Made by a program: the position numbers and the translations under genes
Shown: piece by piece, positions 38,521 through 47,964 of the stretch
How positions within the stretch are numbered: the stretch's first letter is position 1
Layout of the letters: each line of letters starts with the position of its first letter
Assembly: GCA_913060515.1 (NCBI GenBank)
Contig: CAJXRZ010000020.1
Span: forward strand, 23,081-87,080
From: an uncultured Pseudomonadota bacterium
GTDB taxonomy: Bacteria; Myxococcota_A; UBA796; CAJQPC01
Length of the DNA stretch: 64,000 nt
Direction: 5' to 3'
Notes under the pieces: model-generated
What the model saw: the letters and a program-made list of their open reading frames with translations, nothing else
What the model was told of the DNA's origin: nothing
Database searches by the model: none

Positions 38521-39702
38521 TCAGCTCTCCTTGGCGCTGGTAGCAGGCTTGCCACCAATAGGTACGTGCTCGACCACTTCCAAACCGTAGCCTTCGATGC
38601 CAGGAATTGGAGTGGGGTTGTTGGTCATCAGGCGCAGGCTCTTAACGCCCATGTCCATGAGGATCTGGCACCCTGTTCCCAGGTCACGGGTGCGTGCATC
38701 CGCGTTCTGCTTGCCCTTGGGGGCGGGCTCGGAGCCCTTGGGGGGCAGCAAGTGGTGCGTGGCCATGCGCAGCAGGTCGGTCTCATCACGGCCGCCGAAG
38801 ACGTTCATGTAGACCAGCAGTCCACCCTCCTCAGCGATCTTCTCCAGAGAGGCATCCAGCATGCGCGCGTAGCGCGAGGACAGGGCCCGGAAGACATCGC
38901 CGATGGGGTCACTGGCCTGGACGCGGACCAAGGGGGTCTCGCCCAGGTCACCCTTCCAGAGCGCCATGTGCAGGCCGCCGGTGGGCAGGCTGCGGTAGAT
39001 GCGTGCGTTGAACTCGCCCAGGCCCGGGACGGGGAGGGTCGCGTCCTGAACACGCTCAACGAGGCGCTCGTTCTGCAGACGCCACTGAATCAGGTCCGCG
39101 ACGGTGACCACGCGGATGTTGTGCTTGGTGCCGAACTCGATGAGCTCCGGCAAGCGGGCCATCTCGCCGTCGTCACTCATGATCTCGCAGATCACGCCCG
39201 AAGGCTCCAAACCGGCAAGGCGCGCCAAGTCGACGCTGCCCTCGGTCTGGCCAGTGCGAACAAGCACACCGCCGTCGCGGGCGCGGAGGGGGAAGATGTG
39301 ACCGGGCACGACCAGGTCCTGCGGGTTTGCACCCTCGGCGGTCGCGACCCGGATGGTGTGGGCGCGATCCGCGGCGGAGATGCCGGTCGTCACACCCTCA
39401 CGGGCCTCGATGCTGACGGTGAAGGCCGTGTGGTAGGGGCTCTGGTTGTTGACCGCCATCATCGGCAGTCCCAGGCGGTCCACGCGCTCGGCGGTCATGC
39501 TCAGGCAGATCAGGCCACGGCCATGGGTGGCCATGAAGTTGATGTGCTCTGGTGTGATCTTAGAGGCTGCGACAGTCAGATCGCCCTCGTTCTCACGGTC
39601 CTCGTCGTCTACCAGGATGACCATACGGCCCTCGCGGATGTCGTCGATGGCCAGGCGGGCGCGCTCGTTTGGATCCGAGTGCATCACAACAAAATCGGAC
39701 AT
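38521..39702 (-). CDS. ribB: 3,4-dihydroxy-2-butanone-4-phosphate synthase with degenerate GTP cyclohydrolase II domain (RibBX type)
   Basis: The protein has 393 residues. The N-terminal 200 are a full DHBP synthase: [69 protein letters not shown]. The C-terminal half keeps the cyclohydrolase II fold ([20 protein letters not shown]). The expected zinc Cys region (EC...GDVFGSLRCDC) reads [20 protein letters not shown] with no Cys, and the QEGRGIGL active-site segment is replaced by [11 protein letters not shown]. Cyclohydrolase activity is therefore probably lost. GTP cyclohydrolase II must be encoded elsewhere. Confidence 0.93.
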   Translation of the reverse strand: MSDFVVMHSDPNERARLAIDDIREGRMVILVDDEDRENEGDLTVAASKITPEHINFMATHGRGLICLSMTAERVDRLGLPMMAVNNQSPYHTAFTVSIEAREGVTTGISAADRAHTIRVATAEGANPQDLVVPGHIFPLRARDGGVLVRTGQTEGSVDLARLAGLEPSGVICEIMSDDGEMARLPELIEFGTKHNIRVVTVADLIQWRLQNERLVERVQDATLPVPGLGEFNARIYRSLPTGGLHMALWKGDLGETPLVRVQASDPIGDVFRALSSRYARMLDASLEKIAEEGGLLVYMNVFGGRDETDLLRMATHHLLPPKGSEPAPKGKQNADARTRDLGTGCQILMDMGVKSLRLMTNNPTPIPGIEGYGLEVVEHVPIGGKPATSAKES

Positions 39703-39731
39703 TGGGTCCTCTCTCAGAACGGGAAGAAAGA

Positions 39732-40379
39732 TCAGTCGCGGCCGTAGCCGAGCTCGGCCAGGCGCTCAAGGGTCAAGCCGCCACCAGGGCGCCAGGTCAA
39801 CAGGCGCTCCACATAGCGGGCCAGCACATCAACTTCGAGGTTTACCTTCGCGCCAGGGCGCCAGGTGTCGACGTGGGTGTTCTTGACGGTGTGGGGAATG
39901 ATGTTCAGCCGGAAAGCATCTGTGCTGTCCAACTCATTGACGGTCAGGGAGACCCCATCGACGGTGATGGAGCCCTTGGTCACGATGTAGCGGGTGAGCT
40001 CTACAGACGGCTCTACCCAGAAAATCCAGCTCTCCTGCCGGACCTCCACCGAGCGGATGGTGCCAATGCCATCTACGTGGCCCTGCACCAAGTGCCCTCC
40101 AAGGTGGTCCCCTACCCGCGTGGCCTGCTCCAGGTGCATGCGCCGACCCGGGGTCCAAGACCCCAGAGTGGTCTTGTCCAGAGTCTCTTGGCCGGCCGTA
40201 ATGGAGAACGTGTCCGCACCAAAAGTTTCAGCGGTCAAGCACACCCCGTCGCAGGCGATGGAGGCGCCCTCCGCCACCTTGGAGAGGTCGTAGGCTGTGC
40301 GCACGACCATGGACACGCCATTGCCCGCGGCAGCGATGGAGACCAGCTCTCCAACGTCGGTGATCAGTCCAGTGAACAT
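39732..40379 (-). CDS. ribE: Riboflavin synthase alpha subunit
   Basis: This 215-residue protein has two lumazine-binding barrel repeats. The first starts [15 protein letters not shown], with [13 protein letters not shown]; the second has [14 protein letters not shown] and [15 protein letters not shown]. It dismutates two lumazines into riboflavin. The start shares a base with the ribD stop (TGATG). Confidence 0.97.
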   Translation of the reverse strand: MFTGLITDVGELVSIAAAGNGVSMVVRTAYDLSKVAEGASIACDGVCLTAETFGADTFSITAGQETLDKTTLGSWTPGRRMHLEQATRVGDHLGGHLVQGHVDGIGTIRSVEVRQESWIFWVEPSVELTRYIVTKGSITVDGVSLTVNELDSTDAFRLNIIPHTVKNTHVDTWRPGAKVNLEVDVLARYVERLLTWRPGGGLTLERLAELGYGRD

Positions 40380-41458
40380 CAGGCCAGCTCCAGGTCGAGT
40401 AATAGGTCAGGCCCGACCCGCCGGGTGCTCCGGAAGCGGAAGCGCGGCGCGTCAGGAAGAGCAAAGGGTGCACCGCCCACGAAGTTGCGCCCACCAGCCA
40501 GGATCTTCGGCGCCATGAACACCAAGAGTCGGTCCACCAAGCCCTGATCCAAGAGGCTGCGGCTGATTCCCCCACCGCCCTCGACCAAGAGGTTGTGCAC
40601 GCCCAGTCCGACCAGCTCCCGCATGACCTCACGCAGATCCAAGCCGCCGGGCCCCGCCGCCACGCGAATGATGTGGGCCGGCAGCTCCCGCTCAGGCGCG
40701 TCCACTCCGCAGAAGATGACCGGCGGCCGATCCCCTGCCTGAAAGAGCCGAGCGCCCTCCGGAATGCGCAGCCGAGAGTCGATGACCACACGGAGCGGGT
40801 CCAATCCGCCCTCCGGCAATCGAGTCGTCAGCTGGGGGTCGTCGGCCAAGAGGGTGCCGGATCCCACCAAGATTCCATCGCTGCGGTCGCGCATGCGGTG
40901 GCCTTCGCGGCGGGCCTCGGCGGATGTGATCCACTGCGAGGTCCCGTTGACGTCGGCGATGTGGCCATCCAAGGTCACGGCCGTCTTGAGCCAGACCCTT
41001 GGCAAGCCTTGCTCGTGGGCCTTGATGAAGCCGGCGTTCAAGTCGCGGCAGCTGTCCTCGCATACGCCGAGATCCACCTGGATGCCCCCGGCCCGCAGGA
41101 TCTCGATGCCCTGGCCCTGAACGCGTGGATCGGGATCCACCATTCCGATGACCACCCGCTCAATGCCGGAGCGAAGGATGGCCTCGGTGCACGGAGGCGT
41201 GCGGCCGTGGTGACAGCAGGGCTCCAGGGAGACGTAGAGCGTCGCGCCCGGTGCCTTTCCCCCAAGCTTGTTCAGAGCGTTCGGCTCTGCGTGGTCCTCT
41301 CCCAATGGCTGCGTGAAGCCTTCGGCGAGCACTTCCCCGTTTAGGGTAATGACCGCTCCAACCATGGGATTTGGAGCCGTGCGACCGGCAGCACCACGGG
41401 CCAGCTCAACACATCGCCGCATAAAGCGGGCGTCGATGCTGGGGCTCGAGCTGCTCAC
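40379..41458 (-). CDS. ribD: Bifunctional riboflavin deaminase/reductase
   Basis: This 359-residue protein has the deaminase half zinc ligands in EDHAEPNALNKLGG and SLEPCCHHGRTPPC. The reductase half has VWLKTAVTLDGHIAD, SDGILVGSGTLLADDPQLT and NLLVEGGGGISRSL. It performs the second and third steps of riboflavin synthesis. The start is GTG 41458, five bases after nrdR. Confidence 0.97.
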   Translation of the reverse strand: MSSSSPSIDARFMRRCVELARGAAGRTAPNPMVGAVITLNGEVLAEGFTQPLGEDHAEPNALNKLGGKAPGATLYVSLEPCCHHGRTPPCTEAILRSGIERVVIGMVDPDPRVQGQGIEILRAGGIQVDLGVCEDSCRDLNAGFIKAHEQGLPRVWLKTAVTLDGHIADVNGTSQWITSAEARREGHRMRDRSDGILVGSGTLLADDPQLTTRLPEGGLDPLRVVIDSRLRIPEGARLFQAGDRPPVIFCGVDAPERELPAHIIRVAAGPGGLDLREVMRELVGLGVHNLLVEGGGGISRSLLDQGLVDRLLVFMAPKILAGGRNFVGGAPFALPDAPRFRFRSTRRVGPDLLLDLELA

Positions 41459-41463
41459 GGAGC

Positions 41464-41937
41464 CTACTGGTCCTGGTCCGAGGTCAACAGCGGCTGAATG
41501 AGCTCCATGAACTCCTCGGCGGTGTTGAACTCTTGGTAGACCGAAGCGAAGCGTAGAAAGGCGACCCGGTCCACGCTGCGCAGCTCTGCGAGCACGAACT
41601 CTCCGACGCGGTGGGTGCTGATCTCACCCTTGTCGGCCTCGCTGAAGACGCCTTGTTCAATTCGCTGTACGGCGCCTTGGACCCACTCGCTGGAGACAGG
41701 GCGCTTGCGCAGCGCGACCTGCAAACCCTGAAGGACCTTGCTCACATCGAAGGGCTCGCGCCGACCGTCCTTCTTGACCACCTGGGGCATGCGCTGCTCG
41801 ACCCGCTCCAGAGTGGAGAAGCGTCGCTGGCACTCTGGACACTCCCGACGCCGACGGATTCCGTCGCCACCCTTGGGGCCGGTGACCCGGGAGTCCACCA
41901 CGCGCGTATTGGCGTTCTGGCAGAAGGGACAGATCAC
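41464..41937 (-). CDS. nrdR: Transcriptional repressor NrdR
   Basis: This 157-residue protein has a zinc ribbon ([16 protein letters not shown] and [15 protein letters not shown]) followed by an ATP-cone ([20 protein letters not shown]). NrdR represses ribonucleotide reductase genes according to ATP/dATP. I chose GTG 41937 because it overlaps the glyA stop (GTGA) and gives the usual MxCPFC N-terminus; a TTG start at 41952 is less likely. Genes for the reductase are not in the window. Confidence 0.96.
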   Translation of the reverse strand: MICPFCQNANTRVVDSRVTGPKGGDGIRRRRECPECQRRFSTLERVEQRMPQVVKKDGRREPFDVSKVLQGLQVALRKRPVSSEWVQGAVQRIEQGVFSEADKGEISTHRVGEFVLAELRSVDRVAFLRFASVYQEFNTAEEFMELIQPLLTSDQDQ

Positions 41938-43199
41938 GCTGGAGTGCTCCAATCAATGTGGAGCTTGGGCATGGGGTGCGCTGCACACCAGTGATGCACA
42001 TCGTCCCGAATCGAGGCCAACTTGGCCGCGTCTCCGCCGCTCTGAAGGGTGCCCGCGATCCAGGCGGCGATCTGCGCTGCGTCCTGGGTGTTCATGCCGC
42101 GAGAGGTCATCGCTGGGGTGCCGATGCGCACACCGCTGGTCACGAAGGGAGAGCGCATCTCCCCTGGCACCGTGTTCTTGTTCACGGTGATGGAGACTTG
42201 GCCGAGCAGGTCCTCGGCTTCCTTTCCGCTGATGCCATCGCTGCCCAAATCCAGGAGCATCAGGTGGTTGTCGGTTCCACCGGAGACCAGATCAAAGCCG
42301 TGCTCCTGAAGCGCAGTCGCCATGGACTGAGCGTTGTCGATCACCTGCTGCGCGTAGCTCTTGAACTGCGGCTGAAGGGCCTCACCAAAGGCCACGGCCT
42401 TGGCAGCGATGACATGCATCAGGGGCCCGCCTTGGGTGCCTGGGAAGACCGCCGAGTTCAGCTTCTTCATCACTTGCCGCTGGCCGAGCACCAAGCCGCC
42501 ACGGGGACCGCGAAGGGTCTTGTGCGTGGTGGTGGAGACGTACTCGCAGAAGGGAATGGGGCTGTCATGCACGTCACCGGCGACCAAGCCCGCGATGTGG
42601 GCCATGTCTGCCAAGATCACAGCGCCGACCTCGTCCGCGATCTCGCGGAAGGCCGCCCAGTCCCACATGCGGGGGTACGCGCTGGCACCCGTGATGATCA
42701 TCTTGGGCCGGTGCTTGAGCGCCTGCTCGCGCACCTGGTTCATGTCGATGCGTCCGGTCTTGGGGTCCAAGCCGTAGTGCACCGCGTTGTAGATCTTGCC
42801 GGAGCTGTTGACCGGCGAGCCATGGGTCAGGTGACCGCCGTGGCTCAGGTCCAGACCGAGCATGGTGTCGCCAGCGTCCAAGGCGGCCAAGAACACCGCG
42901 GCGTTGGCCTGGGCTCCCGAGTGCGGCTGGACGTTGGCCCCGATGCTGTTGAAGAGCTTCTTGGCGCGGGCCCGGGCGATCTCTTCGACCTGGTCCACCC
43001 AGTCGCAGCCACCGTAGTAGCGGCGACCTGGCAGGCCCTCGGCGTACTTGTTTGTCAGCACGGACCCCATCGCGTCCATCACAGGCTGGGAGACGTAGTT
43101 CTCCGAGGCGATGAGCTCGATGTCCTGCGCCTGGCGCACGACTTCGCCCGCCATGGCAGCAGCAACTTGGGGATCTACACTCTTGAGCAACTCACTCAT
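41934..43199 (-). CDS. glyA: Serine hydroxymethyltransferase
   Basis: This 421-residue PLP enzyme converts serine and tetrahydrofolate to glycine and methylene-THF. It has [37 protein letters not shown], and the PLP Lys in [18 protein letters not shown] 43199 has GGAG six bases upstream; a longer TTG start is less likely. It lies between rpiB and nrdR, the common deltaproteobacterial order. Confidence 0.98.
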   Translation of the reverse strand: MSELLKSVDPQVAAAMAGEVVRQAQDIELIASENYVSQPVMDAMGSVLTNKYAEGLPGRRYYGGCDWVDQVEEIARARAKKLFNSIGANVQPHSGAQANAAVFLAALDAGDTMLGLDLSHGGHLTHGSPVNSSGKIYNAVHYGLDPKTGRIDMNQVREQALKHRPKMIITGASAYPRMWDWAAFREIADEVGAVILADMAHIAGLVAGDVHDSPIPFCEYVSTTTHKTLRGPRGGLVLGQRQVMKKLNSAVFPGTQGGPLMHVIAAKAVAFGEALQPQFKSYAQQVIDNAQSMATALQEHGFDLVSGGTDNHLMLLDLGSDGISGKEAEDLLGQVSITVNKNTVPGEMRSPFVTSGVRIGTPAMTSRGMNTQDAAQIAAWIAGTLQSGGDAAKLASIRDDVHHWCAAHPMPKLHIDWSTPA

Positions 43200-43226
43200 G
43201 GTCATCTCCGGGGAGACCAAGAGGGC

Positions 43227-43679
43227 TCAGCCTTCCAGGTCCATCATCTTTTGCACGCGGCCCTGGTGACGGCCTCCCTCAAAGCTCGCGGACAGAAAAG
43301 CGTCCACAATCTCCTGAGCGAGTCCAACTCCGACTACGCGTTCCCCAAGACAGAGGACATTGCAGTCATTGTGCGAACGGGTTGCGCGGGCCGAGAAGCT
43401 ATCCGAGACCACTGCCGCGCGCACGCCGTGTACCTTGTTCGCGGCCATGGACATGCCCACTCCAGTCCCACAGACCAGCAGGCCCAGAGCAGCATCGCCG
43501 GCGACCACAGCACGGGCCACCTTCTCGGCGTAGTCCGGGTAGTCGCAGCGCTCTTTGACGTCGGTGCCCATGGACACCACGCGAATCCCCTTCGCGCTGA
43601 GGTGAGCCTCCAGGGCAATGCGCAGATCAAAGCCCGCATGGTCGGAGGCGGTGGCGATGGTGAGGGGCTGCTCGGACAT
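43227..43679 (-). CDS. rpiB: Ribose-5-phosphate isomerase B
   Basis: This 150-residue protein has TASDHAGFDLRIALEAHL, MGTDVKERCDYPDYAEKVA, the catalytic Cys in GLLVCGTGVGMSMAANKV, and ATRSHNDCNVLCLGERV. It interconverts ribose 5-phosphate and ribulose 5-phosphate. The product of this reaction also feeds RibB in the same operon. Confidence 0.96.
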   Translation of the reverse strand: MSEQPLTIATASDHAGFDLRIALEAHLSAKGIRVVSMGTDVKERCDYPDYAEKVARAVVAGDAALGLLVCGTGVGMSMAANKVHGVRAAVVSDSFSARATRSHNDCNVLCLGERVVGVGLAQEIVDAFLSASFEGGRHQGRVQKMMDLEG

Positions 43680-43706
43680 GGGGGCTCCTTGGCTCGGAGC
43701 CTCCTT

Positions 43707-44942
43707 CTATTCGAAGCGGCGGAAGACCAAGGTGGCGTTTGTGCCACCAAATCCAAAGGCGTTGGACAAGGCGACGCCGACCGAGGTCTGGCGCGCGTCG
43801 CCGGGAACGTAGTCCAGCGGGCACTCGGGATCTCGGGTGGTCCAGTTGGCGGTCGGTGGGACCAAGCCCTGATGAACCGCCAGGGTCGATGCCACAGCCT
43901 CGACACCACCGGCTGCGCCAAGCAAGTGTCCAGTGACGCTCTTGGTCGAGGACACCATCAGCTTGAATGCGTGGTCCCCAAAGACATCCTGAATCGCCTC
44001 GGACTCCGACTTGTCGTTCAAGGGCGTGCTGGTTCCGTGGGCGTTGATGTAGACCACATCTTCGGGGTTCACCTTGGCGCGCTGCATGGCCAGGGTCATG
44101 CACCGTGCAGCACCAGATCCGCGAGGTGCAGGCGCCGTGATGTGGTGGGCATCCGAGTTCAGGGCGTAGCCGACCAGCTCTGCGTAGATTCTCGCGCCGC
44201 GCGCCTTTGCATGCTCCAGCTCTTCGACCACCAGGACCCCGGCACCCTCCCCCATGACAAAGCCGTTGCGATCGGCGTCGAAGGGGCGGCTCGCCTCGGT
44301 GGGGTTCTCGTTGTTCCTGGAGAGCGCCCGCATGACCGCAAACCCAGAGAGGCAGGTCGGCAAGAGCGGCGCCTCAGCGCCCCCTGCAATGATCACATCC
44401 GCGTCGCCGAGCTGAATGGCGCGCATGGCCTCGCCGATGCTGTGGTTGCCCGTGGCACAGGCCGTGCTGACGCAGAGACTGGGCCCCTGCAGGTTCAGCC
44501 GCATCGAGAGGTGGCCAGCGGCCAGGTTGGTCAGAGTGCGCAGCACGAAGAACGGAGACAGCCCGCGAGGGCCTCGGGCTGCGAAGCTCTTCTGAGCGTC
44601 GATGATCTCCCCGAGACCGCCTACGCCGGTGCCGATGTAGACCCCCATGCGGGTGCGGTCGCCGGCAAAGTCTTCCAAGCCAGCATCACGCCAAGCCTCT
44701 TCCCCGGCCAAGACCCCAAACTGGCAGAAGCGATCCATTCGCTTGGCCACTCGGCGACCGAGAGCCTCGTTGGCGTCGAAGTTCTTGACCTCGCCGCCGA
44801 TGCGAACGGGCAAACCCTCGACGTCCACGTTCTGAAGCACGCCGATGCCGCTGCGGCCGGCCACCATGGAATCCCAGGTGTCGGCAGCCGTGCTACCGCA
44901 GGGGCTCAAGGCCCCTACGCCTGTGATCACAACGCGACGCAT
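43707..44942 (-). CDS. fabF: Beta-ketoacyl-ACP synthase II
   Basis: This 411-residue condensing enzyme begins MRRVVITGVGALSPCG. The triad is Cys in CVSTACATGNHSIGEA, His in YINAHGTSTPLND, and His in STKSVTGHLLGAAGG. The glycine-rich end is NAFGFGGTNATLVF. It elongates fatty acids on ACP, encoded just upstream. ATG 44942 has an AGGAG site. Confidence 0.97.
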   Translation of the reverse strand: MRRVVITGVGALSPCGSTAADTWDSMVAGRSGIGVLQNVDVEGLPVRIGGEVKNFDANEALGRRVAKRMDRFCQFGVLAGEEAWRDAGLEDFAGDRTRMGVYIGTGVGGLGEIIDAQKSFAARGPRGLSPFFVLRTLTNLAAGHLSMRLNLQGPSLCVSTACATGNHSIGEAMRAIQLGDADVIIAGGAEAPLLPTCLSGFAVMRALSRNNENPTEASRPFDADRNGFVMGEGAGVLVVEELEHAKARGARIYAELVGYALNSDAHHITAPAPRGSGAARCMTLAMQRAKVNPEDVVYINAHGTSTPLNDKSESEAIQDVFGDHAFKLMVSSTKSVTGHLLGAAGGVEAVASTLAVHQGLVPPTANWTTRDPECPLDYVPGDARQTSVGVALSNAFGFGGTNATLVFRRFE

Positions 44943-44970
44943 CGCAGCTCCTGGTGTCTCGCCGCACGCC

Positions 44971-45219
44971 CTAAGAGTTGGCGTGCTCCAGGATGTAGTC
45001 CACTGCATCTTGCACAGTAGAGATCCGCTCAGCGTCGTCATCCTCGATGGCGATCTCGAACTCCTTCTCGAGCTCCATCACCAGCTCAACGATGTCCAGG
45101 GAGTCTGCTCCCAAGTCCTCGATGAAGGAGGCGCTCGGAACGACCTCGTCCTCGCTCACGCCCAGCGCGTCTGCGATGAGCTTGCGAACCTTGAGAACAA
45201 CCGCTTCTTTGTCGGCCAC
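44971..45219 (-). CDS. acpP: Acyl carrier protein
   Basis: This 82-residue acidic four-helix protein has the phosphopantetheine Ser in [18 protein letters not shown]. The start is GTG 45219 behind an AGGAGG site. It is the first gene of the long minus-strand run acpP-fabF-rpiB-glyA-nrdR-rib-nusB. A terminator about 100 bases upstream isolates it from rpmF. Confidence 0.97.
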   Translation of the reverse strand: MADKEAVVLKVRKLIADALGVSEDEVVPSASFIEDLGADSLDIVELVMELEKEFEIAIEDDDAERISTVQDAVDYILEHANS

Positions 45220-45320
45220 GGGGCCCTCCTGGAATACGGGCCCCCCTTATTCCAAACCAGCCCAGGGGCAAGCTCAGGAAGGATCAGGGGCCACATGGCG
45301 GAGTCCGCCAGTGAGACGCG

Positions 45321-45347
45321 AAAAAGCCGAGTCCAAGAGGACTCGGC
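45321..45347 (-). terminator. Rho-independent terminator downstream of rpmF
   Basis: A perfect nine-pair stem (45326-45334 with 45339-45347) has a four-base loop and five T residues on the minus strand (45321-45325). It ends the radical-SAM-like/yceD/rpmF transcript before acpP. Confidence 0.88.
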
Positions 45348-45389
45348 CCTTTGCACAGTGTCGCCGGACCTGGGTCAGGTCCGCCGAGT

Positions 45390-45575
45390 TTAGTCCTGAG
45401 CTGGGCTCAGAACCTGCATGCCGCGGTAGAGACCGCAAGCGCCGCAGGCGTGGTGACGCAACTTGAGCTCACCACAGCTTGGGCAGCTCTCTGCTGCGGC
45501 GGTGTGCTTGATCGCGTGGTGGGAACGACGCATGCCCTTACGGGACTTGGACGTACGCTTCTTGGGGACTGCCAT
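45390..45575 (-). CDS. rpmF: 50S ribosomal protein L32
   Basis: This 61-residue protein begins [20 protein letters not shown] and carries a zinc site in [20 protein letters not shown]. Both are standard for L32. It sits four bases after yceD, the usual pairing. Confidence 0.97.
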   Translation of the reverse strand: MAVPKKRTSKSRKGMRRSHHAIKHTAAAESCPSCGELKLRHHACGACGLYRGMQVLSPAQD

Positions 45576-45579
45576 GTTC

Positions 45580-46107
45580 TTATCCTTCGTCGGACAGCTT
45601 CAGGCCTGCGAGTGCAGCGAAGCGAGCGTCGACGCGCTTAGGGGGTTCCGCCACTGTTCCGAGGGGCGAGCAAGGCTCACCGTTAACCGGTACCGCAGAC
45701 GGGGCGTCGCACGTTAACCGTCCTGGGACCTCAAGCGCAAAAAACTCCTGCAAGACCCGACCCAGATCCAAGCCCTCAGCGGGGTAAAATCCGATGTCCA
45801 GCTCGTCGGAAGCCAAGGCCCGAGAGCCGTCATCACGGGATCCAATGGGGAGATAGCTCAGGTCGAGCTCATTCTCTTGAGTCCAGCGCAGGTCATTTGC
45901 GCAGCGATCGCAAACCCGCTCAACGAGCGTATCTACAGTCCCGGTCACCCGGATTTGCGCCTCGTAGGCACGCAGGAAGAGCTGGCCATCTAGGGCCAGC
46001 GTCTTGCCGCCAACGCCCGCGGCGACGCCTTCGCGCGCCCACTTCTCCTCCATGGAGAGGTCGACCTCACGGCCTTCGTGGGGGATCTGATGGGGAGAAA
46101 TCCGCAT
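45580..46107 (-). CDS. yceD: YceD/DUF177 protein
   Basis: This 175-residue protein has the DUF177 core, with [20 protein letters not shown] carrying the CxxC, LSYLPIG, and [18 protein letters not shown]. YceD proteins are linked with large-subunit rRNA accumulation and lie next to rpmF in many bacteria, as here. Confidence 0.9.
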   Translation of the reverse strand: MRISPHQIPHEGREVDLSMEEKWAREGVAAGVGGKTLALDGQLFLRAYEAQIRVTGTVDTLVERVCDRCANDLRWTQENELDLSYLPIGSRDDGSRALASDELDIGFYPAEGLDLGRVLQEFFALEVPGRLTCDAPSAVPVNGEPCSPLGTVAEPPKRVDARFAALAGLKLSDEG

Positions 46108-46110
46108 GCT

Positions 46111-47034
46111 TCAACGCTCGGAGAAGAGGCGCTCAGGGACGAGTTCGACTTCGTCCCAGGGCCGTGGGTGACTGCGCGCTGCGGAGATCTGCTCATCGGC
46201 AGCCTCCCAGAGTGCTTTGGGCTCCGCATCGCGCACATTGCCGATGGGGCCCACAAGGGAGGAGACCAGGAGCGTGCCGTCGCTGAGCAGCTCCATTCGC
46301 ATCCCGCCATGGTTTCGCTTGCTCTTGCCAGAGAGGTGATCGAGCAAGTGCTTGGGGGTGTGGTTGTCACGCCCCAGACCCAGGACAGCCTGAGCGGCCC
46401 CTTCAGGCGCATCGTTTCCAAGCGGCAAGGTTCCCAGGACACCGTCGGCCCCGGCTTGTCGTGCCCAACCGGCGACGGCCGCCGCCGAGCTTGCGCTGGA
46501 TGCAGTCAGAGGCACCCCCACAAAGACCTGCAGGGGCCGGGTGCGGGAGGCCTTTGCCCGCTGAAAGGCTTCCAGGGTCGAGGTGGCCTCGTGGAGAGGC
46601 GCTCCAACAGAAGCCTGATGGGTGCCCTCGTCCACGCCGCCCACCAAGACGGTCAAGGCGCCAAGTCCTCTGTCGATCAACGCCTCCCCATCGGCTTGGT
46701 CCAGAGGACCGGCAGTGATCAGGTGCGTGGGGCAGTCCAGACGGTTGGCGAAGCGCACCAAGTCTTCCAAATGCGGACTACGGGCAGGCTCGCCGCCGGC
46801 AAAAGTGACGCGCAAGGGCCCGAGCCAGTGATGGATCAACACAATGGTGTTGCGCCACTCATCGAGGCTCAGGGGCTCGCCGGTGGCACGGACCAAGCCA
46901 GGGGCCAAGCGCACGTCGTTGAGACGCAGGACCAAGCGCACCGGGCGGTGGGCGCGTGCTGCACCAGGAAGGACGGCGCGGGCCGATCGTGCCAATCCCC
47001 GGCCGCGTGAGAGCCACTGCTCAAGGCGCTTCAT
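46111..47034 (-). CDS. Radical-SAM-like protein lacking the cluster cysteines
   Basis: This 307-residue protein has the first strand VRLVLRLNDVRLAPGLVRAT, the position where radical SAM enzymes carry CxxxCxxC, but no Cys is present. The SAM-binding GGEP motif is kept in LRVTFAGGEPARSPHLEDL, as is the barrel pattern (THLITAGPL, LTVLVGG, LQVFVGVPLTA). The only Cys is in DCPTH. The family fold is therefore likely, but [4Fe-4S] chemistry is not. It is co-transcribed with yceD and rpmF, three bases upstream. It could be a non-catalytic or repurposed member. Confidence 0.7.
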   Translation of the reverse strand: MKRLEQWLSRGRGLARSARAVLPGAARAHRPVRLVLRLNDVRLAPGLVRATGEPLSLDEWRNTIVLIHHWLGPLRVTFAGGEPARSPHLEDLVRFANRLDCPTHLITAGPLDQADGEALIDRGLGALTVLVGGVDEGTHQASVGAPLHEATSTLEAFQRAKASRTRPLQVFVGVPLTASSASSAAAVAGWARQAGADGVLGTLPLGNDAPEGAAQAVLGLGRDNHTPKHLLDHLSGKSKRNHGGMRMELLSDGTLLVSSLVGPIGNVRDAEPKALWEAADEQISAARSHPRPWDEVELVPERLFSER

Positions 47035-47069
47035 GTTGACTGACCCTTCATGTGGGATCCGTGGCGAGG

Positions 47070-47099
47070 GTGACGACTGCTGGACGCTACCCTTATGCT
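47070..47099 (+). promoter_or_regulatory. Possible promoter of the lipoprotein gene
   Basis: GTGACG and TATGCT are 18 bases apart and lie 24 bases before the start at 47123, in the divergent gap with the radical-SAM-like gene. Confidence 0.35.
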
Positions 47100-47122
47100 A
47101 CGCGGGACACGGATGCTGCAAG

Positions 47123-47623
47123 ATGCCGACGACCCGAGATGCGATCGCCCTGCTCGCCCTACCCCTTCTCATGGCCTGCGCTGCAGATCCCATGGCCCAA
47201 GAAGCCTTGGACTACCAGAGCGCGATGGCGCCTGTGATGACCCAGAACGCCGCCCTAGGCGCCGAGTTTCTGGAGATGGCCACCAAGCTCAACGATGAGA
47301 GCTTCGGCCCGGATCGCCTCGCCAAGCGCTGGCATCGAAAGGTGCTGCCCCTCTCCGAGGAGGTCGCAAGCAGCGTGAACCAGGTCTCCACCGCCGATGC
47401 AGAGCTCAGCGCGCGGCACCAGGCTCTGGGGCAAGCGTGGCAGGACAGAGCACAGGCCTACACCGAGATCGATCAGGCTTGGACTGCTGGAGATCCCTCC
47501 GCCATGGACCAAGCCTTCCAAGCCAATGTGCAAGCCAAGCTAGCTGAGGAGGCCGCTCTGGCCGATCTCAACGCCCTCTTGGGGGCCTACGGGGTCGCCC
47601 TGGATCCCTTCCCCGAGCCATAG
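47123..47623 (+). CDS. Lipoprotein of unknown function
   Basis: This 166-residue protein has the signal MPTTRDAIALLALPLLMAC (lipobox LMAC) followed by an almost entirely helical body with Ala/Gln/Glu-rich heptad-like patterns (STADAELSARHQALGQAW). It may form a coiled coil. It is a single gene between a divergent operon and two tRNAs. No family is recognised. Confidence 0.7.
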   Translation: MPTTRDAIALLALPLLMACAADPMAQEALDYQSAMAPVMTQNAALGAEFLEMATKLNDESFGPDRLAKRWHRKVLPLSEEVASSVNQVSTADAELSARHQALGQAWQDRAQAYTEIDQAWTAGDPSAMDQAFQANVQAKLAEEAALADLNALLGAYGVALDPFPEP

Positions 47624-47677
47624 CGCGCGAAAAAGTGTTGCGACCTCACAGCACGCAGACTAAAAGCCGTTGGCTGT

Positions 47678-47753
47678 TGGGGCATGGTCGAATTGGTAAG
47701 ACGTCTGGTTCTGGTTCAGAAAGCTCCAGGTTCGAGTCCTGGTGCCCCAACCA
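47678..47753 (+). tRNA. tRNA-Gln (anticodon CTG)
   Basis: A full cloverleaf: the acceptor TGGGGCA pairs with TGCCCCA, the anticodon arm TCTGG/TCAGA holds loop TTCTGGT (anticodon CTG, reading CAG), and the T arm is CCAGG-TTCGAGT-CCTGG. Discriminator A is followed by an encoded CCA. Confidence 0.95.
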
Positions 47754-47789
47754 CCCCCCCTCTCTTTTAAAACTTTTGAGTACCCACAA

Positions 47790-47864
47790 GCCCCCATCGT
47801 CTAGCGGTTAGGACGCCGGCCTCTCACGCCGGAAACAGGGGTTCGATTCCCCTTGGGGGTACCA
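47790..47864 (+). tRNA. tRNA-Glu (anticodon CTC)
   Basis: The acceptor GCCCCCA pairs with TGGGGGT (first pair G-U). The anticodon stem CCGGC/GCCGG has loop CTCTCAC (anticodon CTC, reading GAG). The T arm is AGGGG-TTCGATT-CCCCT. Discriminator A and CCA are encoded. It lies 36 bases after tRNA-Gln, so both are probably in one transcript. Confidence 0.95.
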
Positions 47865-47866
47865 TC

Positions 47867-47899
47867 AAAACCCCGTTGCTTCGGCAGCGGGGTTTTTTT
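47867..47899 (+). terminator. Rho-independent terminator after the tRNA pair
   Basis: A nine-pair stem (47871-47879 with 47884-47892, one G-T pair), extended by A-T pairs, has a TTCG loop and seven T residues. It ends the tRNA transcript just before cbiB. Confidence 0.92.
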
Positions 47900-47964
47900 G
47901 TTCCTTGCGCTCAACGGCGGCTTGTTTGCTCTTTCCCTGGCAAGACCCTGCCCTCCACGCCGTG

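Noticed and set aside
37390..39747. Plus-strand open frame of 785 codons
   Set aside because: It is antisense to nusB, ribH and ribBX and shows only mirrored codon bias.
41958..45020. Plus-strand open frame of 1020 codons
   Set aside because: It is antisense to glyA, rpiB and fabF, which have full catalytic motifs. Its translation has no domain.
35318..45300. FMN riboswitch in the riboflavin region
   Set aside because: The rib genes are packed with gaps of at most 29 bases, leaving no room for the aptamer.
47865..47964. Cobalamin riboswitch before cbiB
   Set aside because: The gap holds only the tRNA terminator and about 65 bases; no B12-box-like sequence is present.
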